Source of the DNA: Hydrogenimonas sp.
GTDB taxonomy: Bacteria; Campylobacterota; Campylobacteria; Campylobacterales; Hydrogenimonadaceae
Length of the DNA stretch: 9,729 bases
Assembly (NCBI RefSeq): GCF_029933015.1
Contig: NZ_JAOZOZ010000059.1
Span: forward strand, 1-9,729
Direction of reading: 5' to 3'
Shown here: positions 1 to 5,526 of the stretch, one piece after another
Position numbering within the stretch: the first letter of the stretch is position 1
How the letters are laid out: every line of letters begins with the position of its first letter
Translations under genes and position numbers: made by a program
The notes under the pieces: model-generated
Seen by the model: only the letters and a program-made list of their open reading frames with translations
Told to the model about the DNA's origin: nothing
Database searches by the model: none

Positions 1-276
1 TTCATCGGCATGGCGGGCGTCAACTCCCTGATTCAGGGATATGTCGAAAGCGGCGCGAGCGAGAGTATGGCCCAGACGATACAGAGCACCATCGCCAACA
101 TCAACGCCGTCGACACTTTTCTGCTCACGATGGCGATGACGGCGCTGGGGATGGGGACGCGCTTCGCCAAATTCAAGGGTCTGGGTCTGGCGCCTCTCTA
201 CGCCGCCAGCGCCATGTTCGCATGGCTGGTGATCGGCGGCTACTTCATCACCAAGGGGGTCGTCGCCGTTTTCTGA
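1..276 (+). CDS. YeiH/UPF0324 family putative sulfate exporter, C-terminal part
   Basis: The reading frame is open from the first base of the window to a TGA at 274-276, so the 5' part of the gene lies outside. The visible 91 residues are membrane-protein-like. They hold two hydrophobic segments (around DTFLLTMAMTALGMG and the final LYAASAMFAWLVIGGYFI) joined by a short basic linker containing RFAKFKG. The pair 'TMAMTALGMGTRF' followed by 'FAWLVIGG' matches what I recall of the C-terminal end of YeiH/UPF0324 proteins, a family annotated as putative sulfate exporters with little direct biochemistry. The first ATG, at position 10, is internal and should not be taken as the start. The gene converges on the TrhA-like gene, with 12 nt between the stop codons. 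The family call is fairly secure; the transported substrate is unknown. Confidence 0.8.
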   Translation, partial: FIGMAGVNSLIQGYVESGASESMAQTIQSTIANINAVDTFLLTMAMTALGMGTRFAKFKGLGLAPLYAASAMFAWLVIGGYFITKGVVAVF

Positions 277-293
277 TAGGCCCTCGGCCTATC
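275..293. terminator. Perfect hairpin between convergent genes, possible bidirectional terminator
   Basis: GATAGGCC (275-282) and GGCCTATC (286-293) are perfect 8-bp inverted arms around a 3-nt loop. The hairpin contains the last two bases of the plus-strand stop (TGA, 274-276) and the complete minus-strand stop (TAG, 291-289). The position between convergent genes suggests transcription termination in both directions. Neither side has a proper U-tract: plus is followed by CTTTGATC and minus by AGAAAACG. It may therefore act as an mRNA 3'-end stabiliser or a weak terminator instead. Confidence 0.45.
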
Positions 294-933
294 CTTTGAT
301 CAGCAGAAATACGGTGAAGTAGTGAAACACGCTGCCGCCGAGCACGAAGAGGTGCCAGATGGCGTGGTTGAGCCTTATCGACTCTTTCGCGTAGAAGTAG
401 ATTCCCAGAGTGTAGATCAGGCCGCCGGTGAAGAGCCAGATGGCGGGAAGCCATCCCGCGTGGGCGACGAGAGGTTTCCATGCGATGACGATCAGCCATC
501 CCATCACGGCGTAGAGGATGAGCGAAAACACCTCGAAACGTTTGGGAAAAAAGATTTTCAGCGAGATTCCTGCCAATGCCATACTCCAGACGACTCCGAA
601 AAGTATCCATCCGAAAACTCCCCGCACACCCAGTAGTACGACGGGCGTGTAGGTCGATGCGATGAGCACGTAGATCGCTACATGGTCGAAGGTCTGCAGA
701 ATCGTTTTGATGCGCCGGTGCGTGATGGCGTGATAGAGGGTCGAAGCCCCGTACATCAGAATGAGGCCGACACCGAAGACGATGCTCGTGAGGATTTTTG
801 TCGTATCGCCGCTCACGGCTGCCAGCGTCACCAATACGCCGAAACCGAACGTACTCAGAAAGAGGCCGAAGCCGTGGGAGATGGCGTGCCAGATCTCTTC
901 GACGATGGAGAAGTCGTTGACATCCCGTTTCAT
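289..933 (-). CDS. trhA: TrhA / hemolysin III family (PAQR-type) membrane protein
   Basis: A 214-residue protein with about seven hydrophobic segments, the usual length for bacterial hemolysin-III/TrhA proteins. Polar residues conserved in the PAQR/HlyIII superfamily are visible: S64 and H68 in STLYH, D83-H84 in FDHVAIY, and H190/H194 in HAIWH. H68, D83, H190 and H194 correspond to the zinc-site His/Asp/His/His of adiponectin receptors. E. coli TrhA is linked to membrane-fluidity homeostasis; 'hemolysin' is a historical name and does not imply toxin activity. I chose the ATG at 933-931 over a start 16 codons upstream because AAAGAGG lies 4 nt ahead of it. This ATG also overlaps the epimerase stop by 4 nt (ATGA, 930-933), which suggests translational coupling. 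The 3' end converges on the UPF0324 gene. Confidence 0.88.
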   Translation of the reverse strand: MKRDVNDFSIVEEIWHAISHGFGLFLSTFGFGVLVTLAAVSGDTTKILTSIVFGVGLILMYGASTLYHAITHRRIKTILQTFDHVAIYVLIASTYTPVVLLGVRGVFGWILFGVVWSMALAGISLKIFFPKRFEVFSLILYAVMGWLIVIAWKPLVAHAGWLPAIWLFTGGLIYTLGIYFYAKESIRLNHAIWHLFVLGGSVFHYFTVFLLIKG

Positions 934-1988
934 CCGGCCTCTTTCAGATAAAGTCTGTTTCCGGAAACCGCGACGCCACACTTTTCAGGCAGTTTTTCGT
1001 AGAGCAGCGGGCTGTCGAGATCGGTGTAGCGTATCGTCCGCGGGAAAACGGTCGCCAGATGGATCGCCGCTTCGATCGAGGCCGGGGTTTCGAGCATGGA
1101 ACCCATCATGCATTCCACACCGTTGCTTTCGCACCACGCCAGTATCTCTTTCGCTTTGGCGAGGCCGCCGCACTTCATCAGCTTGACGTTGACCATGTGG
1201 GCCGCTTCGGTTTCGATGATCTCTCTGACTTGTGCCAGTGTGAAGGCCGATTCGTCGGCCAGGATCGGTATGGGACTTTCGGCGGTGAGGCGGCGCATCC
1301 CCGCCAGATCTTCGGCCTTCAGCGGCTGTTCGATCAGTTCGATCCCCAGAGGCGCGATAGTTTCGATGAGACGCAGCGCCTCCTTCTCCTCCCAGGCCTG
1401 GTTGGCGTCTACCAGGATTGTCGCATCGGGTGCCGCCTCCCGTACGGCCCGGATACGCTGGAAATCCTTTCCGTCTCCGCCGCCCACTTTGACTTTGAGA
1501 ATGTCCAGCCCCTTTCGCAAAAAATCCTGTGTCCGCTCCCCCATCGTTTCGGGAGCCTCCAGGCTCACCGTCACAGCGGTCTCCACCCCGGAGGGTTCTC
1601 CGGCGCCAAGATATCGCCATAGAGGTATCTCCGCCTTTTGGGCGAAGAGGTCGTGCAGGGCGATATCCAGGCACGCTTTGGCGCTGGTGTGGCCGCAGAG
1701 TCTCTCGTGCAGGAGTCGCTGGGCCTCTTCCATCGTCAGCGGCTTGTGCAGAAGCGGCGGCAGCAGTACATTTTGCAGACTGTTTCGGATGTCTTCCAGC
1801 GATTCCCCGGTGATCGCGACGGTCGGCGGCGCTTCGCCGATGCCGCGGCGTCCGCTTTCGTCGAACAGCTCCAGTCGCACCGCTACGGCGTCGTCGACCC
1901 GTCTCAGGGCCGTAATGAAGGGAATTTTCAATGAAATATGAACGAGCGTTAATGTAAAATCTGTAAGGGTTATTGTCATAAAGAGCAT
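930..1988 (-). CDS. Dipeptide epimerase (L-Ala-D/L-Glu epimerase type), enolase superfamily
   Basis: A 352-residue enolase-superfamily enzyme of the muconate-lactonising subgroup. The N-terminal capping domain covers about residues 1-125 and the (beta/alpha)-barrel follows. Catalytic residues are in place: K165 and K167 (KVKVGG), metal ligands D194 (in DAN), E220 (IEQP) and D245 (ADES), and K269 in VNVKLMKCGG. The C-terminal YTDLDSP motif (D323 and D325) is the DxD feature that binds the dipeptide alpha-amino group in L-Ala-D/L-Glu epimerases, so I prefer that activity over cycloisomerase or O-succinylbenzoate synthase. The expected role is epimerising L-Ala-D-Glu released from peptidoglycan so that it can be hydrolysed and reused. 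Exact dipeptide specificity cannot be read from the sequence. An alternative ATG lies at 1979; neither start has a strong Shine-Dalgarno site. The gene is first in a two-gene unit with the TrhA-like gene. Confidence 0.88.
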   Translation of the reverse strand: MLFMTITLTDFTLTLVHISLKIPFITALRRVDDAVAVRLELFDESGRRGIGEAPPTVAITGESLEDIRNSLQNVLLPPLLHKPLTMEEAQRLLHERLCGHTSAKACLDIALHDLFAQKAEIPLWRYLGAGEPSGVETAVTVSLEAPETMGERTQDFLRKGLDILKVKVGGGDGKDFQRIRAVREAAPDATILVDANQAWEEKEALRLIETIAPLGIELIEQPLKAEDLAGMRRLTAESPIPILADESAFTLAQVREIIETEAAHMVNVKLMKCGGLAKAKEILAWCESNGVECMMGSMLETPASIEAAIHLATVFPRTIRYTDLDSPLLYEKLPEKCGVAVSGNRLYLKEAG

Positions 1989-2006
1989 TGTAGCGAATCT
2001 TTTAAC

Positions 2007-2036
2007 TTGATGATTCTAAACAAAAACCGATATTAT
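2007..2036 (+). promoter_or_regulatory. Putative sigma-70 promoter for the plus-strand membrane-protein unit
   Basis: TTGATG (2007-2012) and TATTAT (2031-2036) are separated by 18 nt, matching the -35 and -10 consensus at 4/6 and 5/6 positions. The predicted transcript start is near 2043, about 80 nt upstream of the membrane-protein start codon. The surrounding stretch is markedly more AT-rich than the genes. CGATATT occurs twice (2028-2034 and 2041-2047), and the 8-bp palindrome TATCGATA lies at 2038-2045. These could be an operator, but the evidence is slight. Confidence 0.4.
2013..2026 (-). promoter_or_regulatory. Putative Campylobacterota-type promoter for the epimerase unit
   Basis: Read on the minus strand this is TTTTTG, two bases, then TAGAAT. 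That resembles the T-rich -16 element plus -10 box described for Campylobacter and Helicobacter housekeeping promoters, which often lack a -35 box. The predicted start is near 2006, giving a short leader before the ATG at 1988 (or 1979). The element lies inside the spacer of the proposed plus-strand promoter, so the two would compete for polymerase. Confidence 0.4.
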
Positions 2037-2065
2037 CTATCGATATTGATCGGAATGGTTAAGAG

Positions 2066-2125
2066 ATGCGCGGGATTTTCGTTTCCGTCATAGCGCCGTT
2101 TGTTTCGCAGGGGAGGATGCCGTGA
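2066..2125 (+). other. Possible 19-codon upstream ORF (leader peptide)
   Basis: ATG at 2066 opens a 19-codon frame (MRGIFVSVIAPFVSQGRMP) whose TGA (2123-2125) overlaps the ATG of the next gene as TGATG. Such an overlap is typical of translational coupling. Support is limited. The purine stretch AAGAG directly abuts the ATG, leaving no proper Shine-Dalgarno spacing, and the downstream gene has its own good ribosome site (AGGA, 2114-2117) inside this frame. It may be a chance ORF. Confidence 0.2.
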
Positions 2126-2748
2126 TGGCCGATGAGGTTCGCCTGGCCTGCCCCGCCGACAGGGAGGCGCAGATCTTGCGATTTTACGGGATGGCGGCGC
2201 TCGGGGGCTTTGCCTTATGGGCGGTGTGGCGGAATGTCGGCGTCGATCCGGCGGCCTGGCCGCTCTTTTGGGGGCTGTTGTTGGTAATAGGTGTTGTCGC
2301 TTTCGGAAAGCTTTGGACCTTTTGGCGGATGGATAGTGCCCTTTTGAGGGGCGATGCGCTCGAGCTGCGTCGAAACGGCCGGACGGTGGAGCAGGTAATG
2401 ATAGCGGACCTTGGGCTTCGAATCGGCACCGACATCCGCGGGCGCAAGGAGGTGACGCTCTACGACCTTGGCCGCAGACGGCTGCTTTTTGTCTGTAAAG
2501 AGGGGGAGGCAAAGCCGCGGGAGCTCGAGAGTTTTGTGACGGCGCTGCTTGCGCGCGGCGGCGGCGATGCAGCGCTCTACAAAGAGGGAACTTACGGGGA
2601 GGCGGTGCCCCTGGGCGGTGAGAGGTCCGTCTCGGTGGGCTTTGTGCAGAAGCGCTACTATTTCGGCTACCTTGGCTACGGGTGGCTGCGCTACCTGGTC
2701 GCGGTGCTGGCGGTGATAGGAACGCTTTTTGTTTTGGGGGCCCGGTAG
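2125..2748 (+). CDS. Unrecognised three-helix membrane protein, possibly PH-like cytoplasmic domain
   Basis: I do not recognise this 207-residue protein. It has two N-terminal hydrophobic segments (about 20-36 and 46-64), a soluble, mixed-charge middle region (about 68-180), and a C-terminal hydrophobic segment (about 187-205). The middle part, with LELRRNG, a short loop, LYDLGRRRLLFV and an ESFVTALLARG helix, is reminiscent of the beta-rich core and closing helix of bacterial PH-like (DUF304-type) domains. That is a shape impression, not a match. The ATG at 2125 is preferred because AGGA (2114-2117) sits 7 nt upstream. A GTG at 2122 is possible but too close. The gene starts a plus-strand unit with the downstream lipoprotein and faces away from the epimerase gene. 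All long minus-strand frames here are Pro/Arg/Ser-rich shadows. Confidence 0.65.
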   Translation: MADEVRLACPADREAQILRFYGMAALGGFALWAVWRNVGVDPAAWPLFWGLLLVIGVVAFGKLWTFWRMDSALLRGDALELRRNGRTVEQVMIADLGLRIGTDIRGRKEVTLYDLGRRRLLFVCKEGEAKPRELESFVTALLARGGGDAALYKEGTYGEAVPLGGERSVSVGFVQKRYYFGYLGYGWLRYLVAVLAVIGTLFVLGAR

Positions 2749-2773
2749 TGGCACGACGGCAAAGGCGCGGGGC

Positions 2774-2956
2774 ATGAGCGTCTGGGTGCTGATGTGACCT
2801 TTGTGGCGGTGGCGGCTGCTGCACGAGTGCCAGATTGGCGACGAGTCTTTCGACGAAACGGTCTTTGTGGAACCCATCTCAAAAATTCCCATGTCCGGTT
2901 ACGGAAGCGATTTTGCCCGAGGCTTTCAAAAGCCATGCCAAAAAAGGAGAAAGTAG
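2774..2956 (+). pseudogene. Short coding-like frame interrupted by TGA, possible gene remnant
   Basis: One frame runs from ATG at 2774 to TAG at 2954-2956 with a single in-frame TGA at 2795-2797. After the TGA it encodes about 52 residues with protein-like character (LLHECQIGDESFDETVF, then EPISKIPMSGYG). By hand count, about 60% of its third positions are G or C, against about 46% for one competing frame over the same stretch. With the TGA read as tryptophan the product would be a 60-residue Trp-rich peptide starting MSVWVLM. The TAG lies 1 nt before the lipoprotein GTG, and the lipoprotein ribosome site falls inside this frame, a common arrangement for adjacent genes. It could be a decayed small gene, a shorter gene using TTG at 2801, a sequencing error, or plain intergenic DNA. 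Confidence 0.25.
2945..2950 (+). promoter_or_regulatory. Ribosome binding site that sets the lipoprotein GTG start
   Basis: AGGAGA lies 7 nt before GTG at 2958. It fixes the lipoprotein start there. The longer open frame that begins with TTG at 2835 would put 41 extra residues ahead of the signal peptide. Confidence 0.75.
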
Positions 2957-2957
2957 T

Positions 2958-3704
2958 GTGAATCGGTTTTTCAAGTTCGGGGTCTTTTGGGTCCTGTCGG
3001 TCATGCTTATGCTGGGCGGCTGCCTCTCGGGCGGCGGCGAGGAGATCCCAAAAGAGGGGCTGCGCGGGAACGGAAATGTGCTGAGAGTCAAAGGCACGCT
3101 CGATCCGCGGCTGAAGCTGAGCTTTCTCGTCACCTACCGCCCCAGAGGCGACGACGACTCCTGCAAGGACCACCTGGACGTGGGTACAGGGCTAAGACGC
3201 GCCTCTTTGAAAGAGGAGGTCGTCAGGGCGCGAAGCGACGGGAAGGGAGGCTACGAGGTCGCCATACCCGTCAAAGCGAAAGAAGGGAGCCAAAAGTGCC
3301 CCTACGAGCTGGTGGGCGTGAGCGTACGGGTCGCGTGCGCTTTAAATAAGCTTGCGGGCCGGTACGCCGAGTTTCCGGTGCTCACCGACACCCCCATTCT
3401 GATGAACCTGCACGAGGGGCATGCGAGCATGAACCTGCCCGGGCAGTTCGCTCGCTCGAAAAAGCGCTTCTACCGGATCCCCGAAGGCAGCCGCGTCTCG
3501 TGCCGGACGGAACGGTTCCTCAAAGGGGGTAAAACGATAGGTGTGAGCTTCATCTGCGAACTGGACAAGGCGGGAGAGGTGGAGGGGCTAGAGAGCTTTC
3601 CCGAAAATGAAACGGTCCATATCGATTTTACGGTGGACGACAAGGCGAGCGCGCGGTACGAGTATGCCCAGAAAACGCCCGAGCCTTTTTGTACCGTGAA
3701 GTAG
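2958..3704 (+). CDS. Unrecognised cysteine-rich lipoprotein
   Basis: A 248-residue protein starting at GTG. It has a textbook lipoprotein signal: N-terminal MNRFFKF, a hydrophobic run from about residue 8 to 19, and the lipobox LGGC with the lipidated cysteine at position 22. LSGGGEE follows as a flexible linker. S23-G24-like small residues after the Cys, with no Asp at +2, favour outer-membrane sorting if E. coli rules apply. The mature part has six more cysteines (C69, C114, C127, C182, C200, C245), an even number that could form three disulfides in the periplasm. The segments look beta-rich (VLRVKGTL, LSFLVTYR, VHIDFTVDD). I recognise no enzymatic motif and assign no function. It is probably co-transcribed with the membrane protein upstream. 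Its stop is only 4 nt from the convergent DUF819 stop, with no convincing terminator between them. Confidence 0.75.
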   Translation: MNRFFKFGVFWVLSVMLMLGGCLSGGGEEIPKEGLRGNGNVLRVKGTLDPRLKLSFLVTYRPRGDDDSCKDHLDVGTGLRRASLKEEVVRARSDGKGGYEVAIPVKAKEGSQKCPYELVGVSVRVACALNKLAGRYAEFPVLTDTPILMNLHEGHASMNLPGQFARSKKRFYRIPEGSRVSCRTERFLKGGKTIGVSFICELDKAGEVEGLESFPENETVHIDFTVDDKASARYEYAQKTPEPFCTVK

Positions 3705-3708
3705 GCGC

Positions 3709-4842
3709 TCAGCCGGCGAGACGCTGCAGTATATACCCCACCGCCAGGCCGCCGAAAGTGCCCACCAGGTAGCCCATCACGGCCATGAGTACCGCCACGG
3801 GGGCGAGGCTTTTGTGATAGGCGGAGGCGAGGATGGGGGCGCTGGCGACGCCGCCGATGTTGGCCAGCGATGCGACACCGATGGCAAAAAGATCGAGGCG
3901 AAAGAGTCTGGCGGCGGCTATCAGCAGAGCGGCGTGCAGGGCGAGGATGGCAAAGCCCGCGGCGAGGTAGTGGGGGATGGACGAAAGATCGCCGAACTCT
4001 GCCCTCGAGCCGATGAGGGCCACCAGCAGCAAAAGCATCGTGCCGGCGATCTCCTGCGAGCCGTTGATGCGTGAGAGGGGGGTGAAGCTACCGGCGACGC
4101 CCAGTGCCGTGGCGATGAGAACACTCCAGGTCGTCGTGCCCAGCCCCGGGAGCCTGGCGGCGGCCCACTGGGAAAAGAGCGCGACGACAAAAGCGGTGCC
4201 CAGCAGCAGCCAGTAGCGCCTTGGGCCGATGGTGCAGGCGCACCCCGGCCCGGCATGGGCCTGAGAGCTCTGTGCAGCCCCGCTCCAGCGGGCGAAGCGG
4301 CCGGCGAAGGGGACGAGGGCCAGCAAAAAGGCGACCCAGAGGCTGTAGCAGACCGCGTCCACCGCCAGGGCGTAGCCCATGGCCGCATCGTCCACGCCGA
4401 AGGCGCTGCCCACGGCCAGCATGTTGGCGGTGCCCCCCATCCAGCTGCCCGCCAGCGCGGCGAACATCCCCGCCTCCTTCGCCCCGAAACCAAAGAGTGC
4501 GAAAACGGTGACGAAGGCGGCTATGATGGAGAGCGTCGCCGAGGCGTAGGCAAGCAGAAGCCTGGGGCCGAGCTTGAGAAAGCGGCGCAGGTCGACGGTA
4601 AGCAGCATCAAAAAGAGCATGGCGGGCAAAAGATTGGATTTGGCGGTTTTGTAGACGGCGCCAAGCGCATCGGAGCGCTCCCAAAGCCCCAGCTGCGCCG
4701 CCGCCATCGCCGAGGCGTAGATGAGCACCACCGCCGGCAGGTAGTCGAACATAAAGCGTGCCCTGTGCCATCGCTCGGCGATACCGAACACCGCGGCGAT
4801 CAGGGCGACGGAGAGGAGGTAGCCCAGCGGTGTGGTGATCAT
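3709..4842 (-). CDS. DUF819 family integral membrane protein
   Basis: A 377-residue, highly hydrophobic protein with roughly ten or more membrane segments and short charged loops. The signature GSWMGGTANM (about residues 132-141) and a second glycine-rich segment near the C terminus (ANIGGVASAPI) match my recollection of DUF819/YjcL-type proteins. These have a two-repeat, transporter-like layout, but no substrate is established to my knowledge. The ATG at 4842 is chosen because it overlaps the amidase stop by 4 nt (ATGA, 4839-4842). The frame extends a further 90 codons upstream, but only as an out-of-frame shadow of the amidase. No good Shine-Dalgarno site precedes the ATG, so translation probably depends on the amidase. 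It is the last gene of the long minus-strand run. A loop near residues 190-205 is rich in small and polar residues and contains CAC. Codon use is very GC-rich. Confidence 0.85.
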   Translation of the reverse strand: MITTPLGYLLSVALIAAVFGIAERWHRARFMFDYLPAVVLIYASAMAAAQLGLWERSDALGAVYKTAKSNLLPAMLFLMLLTVDLRRFLKLGPRLLLAYASATLSIIAAFVTVFALFGFGAKEAGMFAALAGSWMGGTANMLAVGSAFGVDDAAMGYALAVDAVCYSLWVAFLLALVPFAGRFARWSGAAQSSQAHAGPGCACTIGPRRYWLLLGTAFVVALFSQWAAARLPGLGTTTWSVLIATALGVAGSFTPLSRINGSQEIAGTMLLLLVALIGSRAEFGDLSSIPHYLAAGFAILALHAALLIAAARLFRLDLFAIGVASLANIGGVASAPILASAYHKSLAPVAVLMAVMGYLVGTFGGLAVGYILQRLAG

Positions 4843-5522
4843 GGCTCGGCGCGTAGATTGTGGACCAATCTGCGCAGATCTTTCATGAAGCGTTCGGAGG
4901 GATCGTGCTTTTCGGTCCGGTAGGCGGGGTTCTTCTCTTTCCAGAGGGGGGAGTTTTCGAATTTGCGGTATTCGTAGTGGCCGATGAGGTATTTGATGGT
5001 CGGATACTTCGTAGCCAGATAGAAGACCAGCTCCGCGTCGGCCTTGAGCTGCGCTTTCGTCAGGTCGTCCGCACCCTCCGCGCCGCCGACGTTTTCGATG
5101 CCGATGGCACACCAGTTGAGCCCGATGACATGGCGGGCCATCGCGGTTTCGGGCATCAGGCGGTAGATGGTTCCGTCTCGGTCGACGAGGAAGTGGGCCG
5201 AGACATTGAGGGCCGACGCGCCGGCGATGTCGCCGCGGGATGCGGGGAGCCGCTCGGGATCGAAAGCCCGGAAGGCTTCGTCGGCCGTCTTCGTCGCCGT
5301 ATGGTGGACGACGACGATGCGGGGAGTGATCGTCGTGTCGTTGGCGTCGATGCCGTAGTGCTCTTTCATGTAGGCCAGGGTCAGGGCTTTGCGCTCGGGG
5401 CCGAAGCGGATGGGCCTCTCCACGATGTCGGGCGTTTTGGGGGAGAGATAGAGCGGAAAGAGCGCCGCGGCGAGAATCAGCAGCGCCGCGGCGCCGAGCG
5501 GATAGAGCAGGGAGCGGGGCAT
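4839..5522 (-). CDS. Membrane-anchored N-acetylmuramoyl-L-alanine amidase (Amidase_2 family)
   Basis: A 227-residue protein with an N-terminal hydrophobic anchor or uncleaved signal (about residues 5-27) and a periplasmic Amidase_2/PGRP-like domain from about residue 65. Recognisable positions are H73 in VVHHTAT (first zinc ligand), E143 in IGIEN (catalytic glutamate position of AmiD-type enzymes), H182 in IGHYEY, and D207 in KHDPSERF (second and third ligand positions). The gap between H182 and D207 is longer than the ten or so residues I recall in E. coli AmiD, so the loop carries an insertion. The expected reaction is cleavage of the bond between N-acetylmuramic acid and the stem-peptide L-alanine. 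The start is 4 nt after the comM stop, with GGAG just upstream inside comM. The gene overlaps the DUF819 start. The family is clear; whether the substrate is sacculus or soluble muropeptide is open. Confidence 0.85.
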   Translation of the reverse strand: MPRSLLYPLGAAALLILAAALFPLYLSPKTPDIVERPIRFGPERKALTLAYMKEHYGIDANDTTITPRIVVVHHTATKTADEAFRAFDPERLPASRGDIAGASALNVSAHFLVDRDGTIYRLMPETAMARHVIGLNWCAIGIENVGGAEGADDLTKAQLKADAELVFYLATKYPTIKYLIGHYEYRKFENSPLWKEKNPAYRTEKHDPSERFMKDLRRLVHNLRAEP

Positions 5523-5526
5523 GCGG

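Noticed and set aside
2795..2797. In-frame TGA as a recoded tryptophan or selenocysteine codon
   Set aside because: Other genes here use TGA as an ordinary stop (epimerase, amidase, comM, def), and I see no SECIS-like hairpin immediately downstream. A nonsense change or non-coding DNA is simpler.
2033..2892. Long minus-strand frames (up to 263 codons) opposite the membrane-protein gene
   Set aside because: Products are Pro/Arg/Ser/Ala-rich shadows without motifs, while the plus-strand frame has hydrophobic helices and a good ribosome site.
3705..3724. A bulged hairpin (GCGCTC with GAG-A-CGC) between the convergent lipoprotein and DUF819 genes
   Set aside because: Six pairs with a bulge and a 7-nt loop, no T-tract on either side, and partly inside the DUF819 coding region. 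This is too weak to call a terminator.
4843..5112. A 90-codon upstream extension of the DUF819 frame
   Set aside because: The added residues are Arg-rich, lie out of frame inside the amidase gene, and the ATGA overlap gives a natural start at 4842.
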